From: Eisenbergiella tayi
GTDB taxonomy: Bacteria; Bacillota; Clostridia; Lachnospirales; Lachnospiraceae
NCBI RefSeq assembly: GCF_001881565.1
Contig: NZ_MPDJ01000011.1
Coordinates: 62,448 to 126,447 of the forward strand
Direction: 5' to 3'
Length of the DNA stretch: 64,000 nt
Shown here one piece after another: positions 16,876 through 25,756 of this stretch. Made by a program: the position numbers and the translations under genes. How positions within the stretch are numbered: position 1 is the first letter of the stretch; every line of letters begins with the position of its first letter. The notes beneath the pieces were generated by a model, which did not search any database, was not told the origin of the DNA, and worked only from the letters and a program-made list of their open reading frames with translations.

Positions 16876-17727
16876 TCAGCGCGTATAATACAGCACTCCC
16901 AGGGTTCCCGGGCCGCAATGGCTGGAAATCACACCGCCGGCCCTGGTTATCCGGATATCCTGAAATATATCAAGCGCCTCCAGATACTGCTTCACCTCGG
17001 CAATAACCGACTCCGGACATCCGGAATGAGTGATAAACACTCTGCCGGGATCCGCTTCCAGCAGGCTTTCCCGCATATCCTGCACATATTTCAGGATTAC
17101 CTTATCCTGAGTCCCCCTGTATTTCTTTCCTGCGGCCATCTTTCCGCCCTTTACCTCAACTCTCGGCTTCAGGTTCAGCTTTCCGCCCAGAAGGGCCGTC
17201 ACGGTGGAACATCTTCCGCCCATAGCCAGATAATCAAGCCGTTCTACTACAAAGCTGGCCCTCACCTTATCCCTGGCGCCTTCTATTTCGGCCGTGATTT
17301 CCTCCGCGCTTCGTCCGGCTTCCGCCAGTTCAGCCGCTCTCAGTACCTGAAGGCCGATTCCCGTAGACAGGTTTCCTGAATCGATAATAAACATCCGCTC
17401 ATATCCCAGCTCTTCCTTTACAAGGCGGAGTACATTGCAGGTAGTTGACATTTCTCCTGAAATGCCTATAAAAATCACTTCGTCCCCATTTTCCACCATA
17501 GGCCTGATCAAATCAAGGGCACGATCGAATGCGACTGCCGCCGTTTTGGGTGTACGTCTGTTTTTTTCCGCCCAGGTATAAATCTCATCCGGTACAATTT
17601 CCTCTCCGTCGCAATAGCTTGTCATATCCAGTACTATATTAAGCGGAAGAATAGAAATTCCATGCTTTTCAATCAAATCCGGCGTCAGATCACAGGTACT
17701 GTCCGCCACTATTTTAATCTTACTCAT
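16876..17727 (-). CDS. DegV family fatty-acid-binding protein (second of a tandem pair)
   Basis: A 283-residue DegV-family protein. The N-terminal signature is 'KIVADSTCDLTPDLIEKHGISILPLNIVLD', followed by 'AAVAFDRALDLI' and the lipid-binding signature 'FIIDSGNLSTGIGLQVLRAAEL'. DegV/FakB proteins present a bound fatty acid to a fatty acid kinase FakA for incorporation into phospholipid (family knowledge). It lies 42 bases after a paralogue on the same strand; the two differ considerably, which fits FakB proteins selective for different acyl chains. No FakA is in the window. Confidence 0.85.
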   Translation of the reverse strand: MSKIKIVADSTCDLTPDLIEKHGISILPLNIVLDMTSYCDGEEIVPDEIYTWAEKNRRTPKTAAVAFDRALDLIRPMVENGDEVIFIGISGEMSTTCNVLRLVKEELGYERMFIIDSGNLSTGIGLQVLRAAELAEAGRSAEEITAEIEGARDKVRASFVVERLDYLAMGGRCSTVTALLGGKLNLKPRVEVKGGKMAAGKKYRGTQDKVILKYVQDMRESLLEADPGRVFITHSGCPESVIAEVKQYLEALDIFQDIRITRAGGVISSHCGPGTLGVLYYTR

Positions 17728-17769
17728 CTCTGTCCCCTTTATTCCAAACGGTGTCCTTAACGGATTCTT

Positions 17770-18669
17770 TTAATGGATTGCCTTTTCCAGAATCCCCAGC
17801 CCCAGCGGATAAGGCCCTGTATGCACACCGATTGTTGCTCCGATCTGATAAATAGGAAGCCCGCCGATATTGTAATTAACAGAAAGCCTTTCCATAACCA
17901 TATCCCGATAGCTTTCCGCTTCTGCCCTGTCGTAACCATATCCTATTACAATGGAATAATTTCCGATGTCATCCCCTCTTTCCCGGAGATAATCCAGAAG
18001 TAAATCCACGGTTTTCTGCATGGTCTTCCTTCTCACGCGCCCGATGCCGGAAGGGAAAATTTCTCCCTGCTTCAATGTAATAACGGGCTTAATCCCAAGC
18101 AAGGCTCCGGCCACACCGGCAACCTTTCCGATCCTTCCTCCCGCTTTCAGATATTCCATGCTTCCCACGGTAAAAAAGATACGTCCGGTGCTTTTGATTT
18201 CTTCCATTCTGGCTATGGTCTCCTCATAGCCGGCGCCGCTTTCCTGCATAGCCGCCGCTTCCAGGACTAAGAGCCCCTGCAGGACCGTATTGACAGTTGC
18301 GTCCATTACCCGGATCTGCGCCCGGGGATATTTTTCCAGAACCAGCCCCCTTGCAGACAGGGCCGACTGCATGGAACCGCTGAACTTAGTTGTTATACAG
18401 ATACAGAAAACAGGAATGCCTTCCTTCACATAAGGCTCAAAGGCATCATAATAATCCTGAATTCCCGGAAGTGAGGATTTCGGATATACTCCCGGATTAT
18501 CCACCATTCTCTGGTAGAACTCCCTCACTCCCACTTCTTCCACTTCCTTCAGATATGTCTTGTCATCAAAAGATACATAAAAAGGAACCACCCGGATATT
18601 TTTTTCCCTGGCCAGTTCGGGAGGAAGATCACAGGAGCTGTCGCTGATAATTTGAAATTGCTTGTCCAT
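17770..18669 (-). CDS. DegV family fatty-acid-binding protein (first of a tandem pair)
   Basis: A 299-residue DegV-family protein with N-terminal 'QIISDSSCDLPPELAREKNIRVVPFYVSFDDKTY' and internal 'TTKFSGSMQSALSA' and 'MEYLKAGGRIGKVAGVAGALLGIKPVI'. The last of these is the most conserved stretch of the family. It is probably a FakB-type fatty-acid carrier. It begins the tandem pair. An inverted repeat (18716-18742) lies in its upstream region and may be a regulatory site. Confidence 0.85.
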   Translation of the reverse strand: MDKQFQIISDSSCDLPPELAREKNIRVVPFYVSFDDKTYLKEVEEVGVREFYQRMVDNPGVYPKSSLPGIQDYYDAFEPYVKEGIPVFCICITTKFSGSMQSALSARGLVLEKYPRAQIRVMDATVNTVLQGLLVLEAAAMQESGAGYEETIARMEEIKSTGRIFFTVGSMEYLKAGGRIGKVAGVAGALLGIKPVITLKQGEIFPSGIGRVRRKTMQKTVDLLLDYLRERGDDIGNYSIVIGYGYDRAEAESYRDMVMERLSVNYNIGGLPIYQIGATIGVHTGPYPLGLGILEKAIH

Positions 18670-18715
18670 AATTTCCGCTTTCTTTACCTTCTGACTTTAA
18701 ATATACATATAAAGT

Positions 18716-18742
18716 TTTACCACTATTTCGCTAAGTAGTAAA
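18716..18742. promoter_or_regulatory. Inverted repeat upstream of the degV pair, possible operator
   Basis: Arms TTTACCACT (18716-18724) and AGTAGTAAA (18734-18742) are complementary at eight of nine positions with a nine-base spacer, about 47 bases upstream of the degV start. It does not match the FapR consensus that I know. Confidence 0.35.
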
Positions 18743-18810
18743 GGCTTTTTATAACTATACGGACTTAAAAATCCTGTCAGCCGCAGCTGTTCGGATCCCG
18801 GCCGTTACTG

Positions 18811-19605
18811 TCAGCCCTTCCACAGATGTCCCGCCTGAACGCATACCGGTTCCTCATCCACGCTCACCCAGACATCCATGCAGGAAGGATTATAAATCAT
18901 TTTCATATCGGCGCTGTATACCAGGCTCCTGGAGGCGGTGATATAATCCTTGATTTCTATATTGGAGGCATACCAGATATCCTCCCGTCCGCCGGCCATT
19001 TTACAGAATTCTTCCATGACCTCCCAATTATCCGCACCGTCGAACTCAAAGCTGTGTCCCCAGATATAAAACAGCAGCATCTGCTGAAAATCCCGTGTCA
19101 TAAACTGCTCCCACAGCTTTTTCAAATCTCCGTTATGATGGGCCGTAGGATGCCATTTCATAAAATCCTCCGGAATGGCAAAGCTGCCTGTAGCCTCCAC
19201 GGTCCGGCTGTATTCCATGCCGCAGTTTCTCGCAAGCGCAATGACATGTTCCGAATAATCCCCGAAAGGATATGACATCCCCCTTACCGGATAGCCGCAC
19301 AGTTCCTCCAGAGTCTGCTTATCCTCAAGAATTTCCTTAAGCAGGGCCGCATCCGGTATCTGCGTGGGAAACGGGTGCGTTACCGTATGTACGGAGACCT
19401 CATGGTTTCTGTAAACCCGGGCAAAGTCTTCTTTTTTCACATATTTGTCCCCTCCCAGGTTACCGCTGTTAATATGAAAGGTGCCCCGAATATGATATTT
19501 ATCAAAAAGCTCAGCCAGACGGACATCAAAGATCTGTCCGTCGTCGTAGCTCATAGTAAGCGCACGTCTTACGCCTCCCGGAAATAAATTTGCTTTTACT
19601 GTCAT
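18811..19605 (-). CDS. Polysaccharide deacetylase (NodB-fold) family protein
   Basis: A 264-residue CE4/NodB-fold protein. Motif 1 is 'LTMSYDDGQ' (the TFDDG equivalent, with the catalytic/metal Asp pair). Motif 2 is 'SVHTVTHPF', supplying the HxxxH metal ligands. Later 'MSYPFGDYSEHV' matches the motif-3 region. There is no signal peptide or membrane anchor, so it acts inside the cell and may not work on cell-wall polymers. Its start overlaps the stop of sdaAA by four bases (ATGA), so it is translationally coupled to the serine dehydratase genes. That partnership is unusual, and no pathway link is obvious. Confidence 0.8.
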   Translation of the reverse strand: MTVKANLFPGGVRRALTMSYDDGQIFDVRLAELFDKYHIRGTFHINSGNLGGDKYVKKEDFARVYRNHEVSVHTVTHPFPTQIPDAALLKEILEDKQTLEELCGYPVRGMSYPFGDYSEHVIALARNCGMEYSRTVEATGSFAIPEDFMKWHPTAHHNGDLKKLWEQFMTRDFQQMLLFYIWGHSFEFDGADNWEVMEEFCKMAGGREDIWYASNIEIKDYITASRSLVYSADMKMIYNPSCMDVWVSVDEEPVCVQAGHLWKG

Positions 19606-20489
19606 CCTTCTTCTCCTCTCTGTGTCTCCTTCTTCATCCTCATACCCGTGGGAGTGACCGCCAGCCCTCCTTTGGAGGTTTCCCTGACGGACTGGGGCAT
19701 CGCCTTCCCAATTGCATACATGGCGTCCACCACTTCATCAAAGGGAATATAGCTTCTCACCCCGGCCAAAGCCAGATCGGCGGAAAGCAGGGCGTTCATT
19801 GCTCCTGAAGCATTCCGCTTGATACAGGGAATTTCCACAAGGCCTGCCACCGGATCACAGGTCAGCCCCAGTACATTCTTAAGCGCCATGGCTGCCGCAT
19901 GGAAAGCCATTTCCGGCGTTCCTCCCAGCATCTCCGTCACCGCTGCCGCTCCCATGGCCGCTGCCGCCCCGCATTCTGCCTGGCAGCCGCCTTCCGCTCC
20001 CGATACCGTTGCCCGGCTTCCCACAATGATTCCCACCGCAGACGCGGTAAACAGTGCATTAATCAGTGTCTGCCTGTCAAGTCCCCTGCTTTGTGCACAC
20101 GCCAGCAGAACAGCGGGTACAATACCGCAGGAACCGGCTGTGGGGCAGGCTACAATACACTGCATGGAGGCATTGATTTCCGAACAGGAAAGCGCCATCC
20201 CCACAGCAAGGGAAGCCGTTTCTCCAAGCAGGCTGTTCCCTTTCCCGCGGTATTGTTCATATCTGCAGGCATTTCCTCCTGTGAGGCCGCTGACGGATTG
20301 TACCGGCTCTTTTCTCGCCGTAGAGGCAGAGCGCTCCATCACCGCCAGAGACTGATCCATCTGCTCCCTGAGTTCCTCTCTGCTCCTGCCGCTTCTTTCC
20401 ATCTCCTGGTTTAAGGCGTATTCCCAAAGAGGCTGATCCCCCTCTTCTTTCAATTTCTGAATCAACTTTTCCGTATCCAGTATAAACAT
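19602..20489 (-). CDS. sdaAA: L-serine dehydratase, iron-sulfur-dependent, alpha subunit
   Basis: A 295-residue catalytic subunit of the two-subunit [4Fe-4S] L-serine ammonia-lyase that converts L-serine to pyruvate and ammonia. The cluster-binding cysteines lie in 'MQCIVACPTAGSCGIVPAVLLACA' and in 'LGLTCDPVAGLVEIPCIKR', the family hallmarks. The beta-subunit gene is 31 bases upstream on the same strand. The ATG at 20489 follows GGAGG at a slightly long distance. Oxygen sensitivity of the cluster fits an anaerobe. Confidence 0.93.
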   Translation of the reverse strand: MFILDTEKLIQKLKEEGDQPLWEYALNQEMERSGRSREELREQMDQSLAVMERSASTARKEPVQSVSGLTGGNACRYEQYRGKGNSLLGETASLAVGMALSCSEINASMQCIVACPTAGSCGIVPAVLLACAQSRGLDRQTLINALFTASAVGIIVGSRATVSGAEGGCQAECGAAAAMGAAAVTEMLGGTPEMAFHAAAMALKNVLGLTCDPVAGLVEIPCIKRNASGAMNALLSADLALAGVRSYIPFDEVVDAMYAIGKAMPQSVRETSKGGLAVTPTGMRMKKETQRGEEG

Positions 20490-20520
20490 ATCTGTGTCGT
20501 TTCCTCCGTTTTCGATAAAC

Positions 20521-21198
20521 TCACCCTATATCTCCCGGATTCAGGAGCAGTACCTGCTTCACGCCATATACGCGCTCCAGCGCATTTTTCAGATGTTCCG
20601 GCAGTTCTCCGTCCAGCTCCATATACATACAGGCCGTCTTTCCGTCTTCCGTACGGTTTACCTGCATATTCCCGATGTTAATCCGATATGCGTAAAGGAT
20701 GGCCGTAATCCCCGCAATGACTCCGGGCTCATCCGTATGTCTGGTAGCCAGAATGGGACGTTCCCCGGAAAACTGCACCTCCACTCCGTCAATTTCCGTA
20801 ATGCAGATGCTTCCCCCGCCGATACTGCTTCCCGTCATGGTAAACACACTGCCGCTCTCCGTGGTGAGCTCCATATGCACCGTATTGGGATGCACCTCTC
20901 CCAAATCCGCAGGAATAAATTCTGCCCGAATCCCTTTCTGCTCCGCCAGCTCATAAGCGCCTTTGAGCCGTTCATCATCATACCGGATCCCCTGTATTCC
21001 TGCAAGAAGCGCTTTATCGGTTCCATGGCCGGCATAGGTTTCCGCAAAGGATCCGTGCATATAGAAAACCGCCTTTTTAATCTCTTCCCCGCACAGATGC
21101 CTGGCAAACAGTCCCAGCCTGGCCGCCCCTGCCGTGTGGCTGCTGGACGGTCCGACCATAACCGGCCCTATCATGTCAAAAACACCATAATGCTTCAC
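20521..21198 (-). CDS. sdaAB: L-serine dehydratase, iron-sulfur-dependent, beta subunit
   Basis: A 225-residue subunit with the signature 'YGVFDMIGPVMVGPSSSHTAGAARLG' at the N-terminus and a C-terminal ACT-like regulatory domain ('RPILATRHTDEPGVIAGITAIL...'). The start is a GTG at 21198 with AGGAGG eight bases upstream, which gives the usual family length; the ATG 51 bases further up lies in the tail of the preceding gene's terminator and has no ribosome-binding site. It pairs with sdaAA downstream. Confidence 0.92.
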   Translation of the reverse strand: MKHYGVFDMIGPVMVGPSSSHTAGAARLGLFARHLCGEEIKKAVFYMHGSFAETYAGHGTDKALLAGIQGIRYDDERLKGAYELAEQKGIRAEFIPADLGEVHPNTVHMELTTESGSVFTMTGSSIGGGSICITEIDGVEVQFSGERPILATRHTDEPGVIAGITAILYAYRINIGNMQVNRTEDGKTACMYMELDGELPEHLKNALERVYGVKQVLLLNPGDIG

Positions 21199-21249
21199 TG
21201 TAAATACCTCCTGCTTCCTCCGCTTGCTTTCTGTATTCCCATAAGCCAT

Positions 21250-21285
21250 AAAAAGCCCTGCAAACCTGTGATAAGCTGCAGGGCT
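21250..21285 (-). terminator. Intrinsic terminator of the GH3 gene
   Basis: On the minus strand, AGCCCTGCA and TGCAGGGCT (21285-21277 and 21262-21254) form a nine-base-pair stem followed by TTTTT. It separates GH3 from sdaAB. Confidence 0.8.
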
Positions 21286-21337
21286 CCTCTGTCATTATTA
21301 TTGGAATATTTTGCTTATATTATACTGTTTCGTTCAA

Positions 21338-23614
21338 TTACCTGTCCAGCATTTCTTTTTTTCTGCCATACCGGTCAGTCCTTTTGTCCGAAATGACACC
21401 GGAATAATTCATGCCGAAGGCAAAATCATAGGAGTGTCCTTCTTCATCGGTGTATACCCGCATATCGAACGCACAGTCCTCCGCCTGCTCTTCCACGGTT
21501 TCCATATCAGCCGGCATCTGCAGGGGAAGAAGTCCCTCCGGTTCGAACCGGCCTGAAATCACATCCAGCACCGCCTCCGCAGAGACTCCGAATTCCGTGA
21601 GGATGGCATCCGCATAAGGCTCCATTTCCGACATCACCACAGGATTTTTGACCGTCATGGAAACAATCACCGGCTTATCCTTCATCTGTTCTCTGGTACG
21701 GATCACCAGATCCAGATCCTCTTCATTGGCAGCGGTATTCGTCTTCCCATAATAGGAACGGTTCGTGAAATCCTCCAGCGGATCCCCTCCCGCCAGACTC
21801 ACTTTTCTGGCGGCTTTCGCCGTATATGTGCGATACTGCAGAGTGACGGGCACATAACCGTTTCCTCCGGCCGTCCTGTCTTCGGGACTGTAGCCTATGG
21901 AAATCGGTGATTCCACAAAGCAGACAGCCGCATCCGCCTCTTCCGGGGTATCCACCACTTCAAACAATCCTTCCGCCGCTTTTTTCCCTGGCGGCGTTAT
22001 ATATGCTTCCGGAGTGATGCCGCTCATAAAATTCCTGTAGGGACGGATATGCCTGTCCGGTATATAAACCCTGCATTTTTCCTTCAGGGGAAGTACCCCG
22101 CCTTTATTTTTCAAAAGGACAACAGAACGAAGCTGGGACTCATACCCTTTTTGGACAAATTCCGGATTTCCCACTGTATTTATGGACTCCTCCAGATCCA
22201 GATAAGGATTTTCAAATAAGCCTGTACGGAATATATTCATAAGAAGCCTCACCGCGGAACGTTCAAACCGCTTCCGCATGGCCTCCTCCCCATATATTTC
22301 ACAGCCCAAGCGATAGGCTTCCAGAACCGGCTGCACGTCGTTATTGCCGCCGAACTGATCCACGCCTGCTTCCAACGCTTTCAGATGCCGCTGCGCTTCC
22401 GTGAGCCCCTCCACGCCCCAGCATTTACCGGCGAATTCCTCTTCCGTCGAGCCTTCATCATGCGTAATTCCCCAGTCCGTGCATACCACACCGTCATACC
22501 CAAGCTGTTCCCTGAGTAAATCACCGATAAGATAACGGCTGAAGGAATTTCCCACATTTTCTCCATTCACCTTATCCTGTCCATAGGAAACGGTATAGTA
22601 CGGCATCACCGCGCTGGCGCATTCTGTTCCGTCCTCCAGCTTAAAGGCGCCCTCCGTAAAAGGCTTCAGATGCTCATCAAAATTATTTCCCGGATATACC
22701 GCATATTTGCCGTAAGCATAGTGGGCATCCCGGCCCGCCTCGCAGGGGCCTCCGCCCGGGAAATGCTTCACCATGGTGTTTACACTGTCTTTCCCCCAGC
22801 CGTCCGGGCTTCCTTCCGTAGTCTGAAAGCCGTCGCAGTAGGCTTTTGTCATGGCGACGGTAAGCTCCGTATGTTCCCCGAAGGTGTCCGGGAACCGCAT
22901 CCAGCGCGGCTCCGTAGCCAAATCTATCTGGGGCGACAGTGCCGTGGCGATTCCCAATGCCCGGTACTCCCTGGAACCGATTTTCCCGAATTCCTTTACG
23001 CTCTCCGGATCAAAGGAAGCGGTGAGACCGATGCCGTTGGCCCATTTGGATATGGGTTCGCCTGTAATCCCCATAAATTCAGCCCCGCTTCCGCTCCCAT
23101 GCCTGGGATCCGAACTGTTATTGGCAGGAATCCCGAAGCCGGTATTTTCCGCAAGGGCCTGCATCCTGTTATTCCAGCGCACCGCAGTTTCCGTATCCTT
23201 TAATCCCATAATCAGCACATGCCGAACCTTGTCTTCTGTCAGGAACTTTTTCTGCTGATCAGTCAGCGCCCAGGGTTCTTCCCCGCTTTCTTCCAAGCTT
23301 TTGCCGCCGTACGTCGCCGTGAATGGGCCGGGGCCGCTTTGGGCCGGAATAATCTGGTGGGCGCTGTAAAGCATCAGCCCCGCAATATCTTCCACGGGCA
23401 GCCTTGCCGCCAAATCTTCAGCCCGTTCTCTTGCGCTGAGTCTCCAGTCCTCATAAGGAACCAGCTCTCCGGTTCCCAGGAAATCCTTGAACGCATGTCC
23501 GTCCACTGTCAAAATATTCACTTTGCTTCCGTCGGACACCCCCAGATCTTTGCCTTCTTCATTCCGAATCAGACGATAACCATCCATCTGCTTTTCTTCC
23601 CACAATTTTTCCAT
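21338..23614 (-). CDS. Glycoside hydrolase family 3 (beta-glucosidase/xylosidase type)
   Basis: A 758-residue GH3 enzyme. The N-terminal TIM-barrel includes 'MVKHFPGGG' (conserved KH), and the nucleophile Asp is in 'GVVCTDWGI', matching the family's S/TDW motif. A C-terminal alpha/beta sandwich domain follows ('LLKNKGGVLPLKEK', 'DAAVCFVESPISI'). There is no signal peptide, so it likely hydrolyses imported oligosaccharides. The ATG at 23614 has AAGGAG upstream. It is monocistronic, with its own promoter and terminator. Substrate linkage (beta-glucoside, beta-xyloside or other) is not resolvable by eye. Confidence 0.9.
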   Translation of the reverse strand: MEKLWEEKQMDGYRLIRNEEGKDLGVSDGSKVNILTVDGHAFKDFLGTGELVPYEDWRLSARERAEDLAARLPVEDIAGLMLYSAHQIIPAQSGPGPFTATYGGKSLEESGEEPWALTDQQKKFLTEDKVRHVLIMGLKDTETAVRWNNRMQALAENTGFGIPANNSSDPRHGSGSGAEFMGITGEPISKWANGIGLTASFDPESVKEFGKIGSREYRALGIATALSPQIDLATEPRWMRFPDTFGEHTELTVAMTKAYCDGFQTTEGSPDGWGKDSVNTMVKHFPGGGPCEAGRDAHYAYGKYAVYPGNNFDEHLKPFTEGAFKLEDGTECASAVMPYYTVSYGQDKVNGENVGNSFSRYLIGDLLREQLGYDGVVCTDWGITHDEGSTEEEFAGKCWGVEGLTEAQRHLKALEAGVDQFGGNNDVQPVLEAYRLGCEIYGEEAMRKRFERSAVRLLMNIFRTGLFENPYLDLEESINTVGNPEFVQKGYESQLRSVVLLKNKGGVLPLKEKCRVYIPDRHIRPYRNFMSGITPEAYITPPGKKAAEGLFEVVDTPEEADAAVCFVESPISIGYSPEDRTAGGNGYVPVTLQYRTYTAKAARKVSLAGGDPLEDFTNRSYYGKTNTAANEEDLDLVIRTREQMKDKPVIVSMTVKNPVVMSEMEPYADAILTEFGVSAEAVLDVISGRFEPEGLLPLQMPADMETVEEQAEDCAFDMRVYTDEEGHSYDFAFGMNYSGVISDKRTDRYGRKKEMLDR

Positions 23615-23656
23615 GCCTTCTCCTTCCATATCATAGCCGTTTGAATCTATTCTTTT

Positions 23657-23685
23657 ATTATACAGGAGGATTCTTCCGGATGCCA
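23657..23685 (-). promoter_or_regulatory. Candidate promoter of the GH3 gene
   Basis: On the minus strand a perfect TATAAT (23662-23657) lies 43 bases before the GH3 ATG. The -35 hexamer at 17-base spacing (TGGCAT) is weak. Confidence 0.45.
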
Positions 23686-23728
23686 GAGGATTCTTGCCAT
23701 ATAAATTTGCAGAGAGTAACATTTTGAT

Positions 23729-23754
23729 TAACTATCTAACTTTTGGGTCGATAT
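23729..23754 (+). promoter_or_regulatory. Sigma-D/sigma-28-like motility promoter of the chemoreceptor gene
   Basis: TAAC (23729-23732), 15 bases, then TCGATAT (23748-23754). The Bacillus sigma-D consensus is TAAA-N15-CCGATAT, so each element differs by one base. It lies 43 bases before the chemoreceptor ATG. Confidence 0.5.
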
Positions 23755-23797
23755 ATATTAATATTTGAGTTTTATTAAATTTATAGAAGGAGATATC

Positions 23798-25492
23798 ATG
23801 TCTAAATCAATTGCACGAAAACTATCTTTTGCCATCATCATCGCAGTTATGTTCTGTACTCTTTCAATTGGTATTATCAGTTTTATTTTTTTCCGAAATG
23901 CATCCATAGACAGCAATGCCCAGCGGGCGCTGAATATTGCGCAGTCTGCCGCAGCTATTGTAAATTCTTCTGATTTTACCCAGATCATTGATACATTAGA
24001 AAAAAACGACAATTGGTATCATGCCAAACAGGCGCTGGACAAAGTAAAAACCGACACAGATGTAGCTTTCCTCTATGTACTTGATGCAAGGATATCGGAT
24101 AGCGCGACCTATTATATAGAAGGTTATAATCCCGCTACCGATTTTGAGGAATTCGATTTGGGAACCAAAGAAAGCATTGATGCTTATGATGAGAATCTGT
24201 TTAAGACCGTCTCTTCCGGTCAGGCGCGTGTAACCGGTGTCTATAGTGCCGGAGGTTACGGCAAAACAGTTACCGGCTATGCTCCGATTAAAGACGGCAG
24301 CACGGTTGTAGGCGTCGTTGGAGTTGATATCAGCCTTGACGATGTGATGCAGGAAGTCTATATGTTTGCTCTGCGTCTTTTTCTCATTGTGGTAATATTC
24401 TGCATCCTGTTCGGCTTTGTCAGTGTGAGACTGGTCAACAATTATTTAGGAAAGCCCATCGTTGAACTCACAAAGGCCGCAGACTTGCTGGCAGAGGGCA
24501 ATGTGGACATCAACATTTCGATGCAGCGCAATGACGAAATCGGACAGCTGGCAGCATCCTTCCAGACAATGATTCACGGCATCCAGGCTCAAATATCCGT
24601 TATGGAAGAGCTTGCCGACGGTAATTTGAACATCACTCCCAAGCTCAGAAGCGAACAGGATGCCATGAATAAGGCTCTTGAGAAAATGATTCATAAGCTG
24701 AATGTAATGTTCCGTGAAATCCTCTCCAGCGTCAATCAGGTTTCCGGCGCGGCGAACCAGATTTCAATGACTTCTCAGCAGCTGGCCAGCAGTTCAATCC
24801 AGCAGACCTCATCAATCGAGCAGTTCGCCGGAAATGTCGCCCATGTCTATGAACAGAGCGAAGTAACTCTGAGCAAAACCTCCGATGCCCATTCTGCCGA
24901 CAGCGATGCAGGGAGCATTATTCAGGAAAGCACCGAGCTGATGCAGGATATGACAGATGCAATGAACGACATCAACAAAAGTTCCCTGGAGATTTCCAAT
25001 ATCATCAAAACCATTAACGATATTGCATTTCAGACCAATATTCTGGCGCTCAACGCAGCGGTGGAAGCAGCCCGGGCAGGACAGCATGGCAAAGGCTTTG
25101 CCGTAGTCGCCGATGAAGTCCGCAACCTCGCCGCAAAAAGCGCACAGGCAGCCCAGGAAACCTCCTCCCTGATTGAAAGAAGTGCAGAGAATGTCAAGCA
25201 CGGGAATAAAATCACTAATACGACCAGAGAAAGTCTGGGCAAGGTAGAAAATATCTCCCGGCGTATTTCAGAAGTACTCCGGCATATCGACTCTGCCGCT
25301 GAACTGCAGAAGGAGACGATTGTCGGCATGAACCAGTCAGTAGAACAAATCTCCTCCCTGGTACACAACAATTCCGCTCTGGCCGAAGAATCCGCCGCAT
25401 CCGCAGAAGAGCTTGCAGCGCAGGCGAATCTTCTCAATCAGATTGTATCAAACTTCAGGCTGCGCAATACTGAAAATGCAAACTCTCGTTAA
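23798..25492 (+). CDS. Methyl-accepting chemotaxis protein with periplasmic-type sensor, HAMP and signalling domain
   Basis: A 564-residue transmembrane chemoreceptor. TM1 is at ~8-30 and an extracytoplasmic sensor follows, which looks like a Cache-type domain ('TYYIEGYNPAT', 'GVVGVDISLDDVMQEV'). TM2 lies near 190-215 and then comes HAMP. The cytoplasmic signalling helices include the invariant hairpin 'FQTNILALNAAVEAARAGQHGKGFAVVADEVRNLA'. Through CheW/CheA it would control flagellar rotation, which matches the sigma-D-like promoter upstream. The ATG at 23798 has AGGAG six bases upstream. A strong terminator follows. The ligand is unknown. Confidence 0.9.
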   Translation: MSKSIARKLSFAIIIAVMFCTLSIGIISFIFFRNASIDSNAQRALNIAQSAAAIVNSSDFTQIIDTLEKNDNWYHAKQALDKVKTDTDVAFLYVLDARISDSATYYIEGYNPATDFEEFDLGTKESIDAYDENLFKTVSSGQARVTGVYSAGGYGKTVTGYAPIKDGSTVVGVVGVDISLDDVMQEVYMFALRLFLIVVIFCILFGFVSVRLVNNYLGKPIVELTKAADLLAEGNVDINISMQRNDEIGQLAASFQTMIHGIQAQISVMEELADGNLNITPKLRSEQDAMNKALEKMIHKLNVMFREILSSVNQVSGAANQISMTSQQLASSSIQQTSSIEQFAGNVAHVYEQSEVTLSKTSDAHSADSDAGSIIQESTELMQDMTDAMNDINKSSLEISNIIKTINDIAFQTNILALNAAVEAARAGQHGKGFAVVADEVRNLAAKSAQAAQETSSLIERSAENVKHGNKITNTTRESLGKVENISRRISEVLRHIDSAAELQKETIVGMNQSVEQISSLVHNNSALAEESAASAEELAAQANLLNQIVSNFRLRNTENANSR

Positions 25493-25537
25493 TTATCGAA
25501 TCATCCGCATGTGATATTTACATACGTGCTGCATCAG

Positions 25538-25589
25538 CGGCCTGACCGAAAGAACTGTTTCACACAGTCCTCCCGGTCAGGCCGTTTTT
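25538..25589 (+). terminator. Intrinsic terminator of the chemoreceptor gene
   Basis: CGGCCTGACCG (25538-25548) and CGGTCAGGCCG (25574-25584) form an 11-bp perfect stem followed by TTTTT. Confidence 0.85.
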
Positions 25590-25646
25590 GATTTATTGAT
25601 ACAGGCAGCGCTGAAAAGGTTAGAAACGTGCGCCGCCGGGCGCACG

Positions 25647-25687
25647 AAAAAACAGAACCATCAGGAGAATGAATCCTGATAGTTCTG
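25647..25687 (-). terminator. Intrinsic terminator of rpsB-tsf
   Basis: On the minus strand a 14-bp stem with one mismatch (CAGAACTATCAGGA and TCCTGATGGTTCTG, 25687-25674 and 25666-25653) is followed by TTTTTT. A second, very GC-rich hairpin (25627-25646, arms CGTGCGCC/GGCGCACG) lies just beyond it. Confidence 0.85.
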
Positions 25688-25756
25688 CTCTATAATTATC
25701 TTTATTTCATTATCGGTTCGGATACCTGTCGTTTCCGACCGGATGGAAACGGCTTC

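Noticed and set aside
25627..25646. GC-rich hairpin CGTGCGCC/GGCGCACG as a separate terminator
   Set aside because: No T-run follows on the plus strand, and on the minus strand the T-run precedes it; the adjacent 25647-25687 hairpin is the functional terminator.
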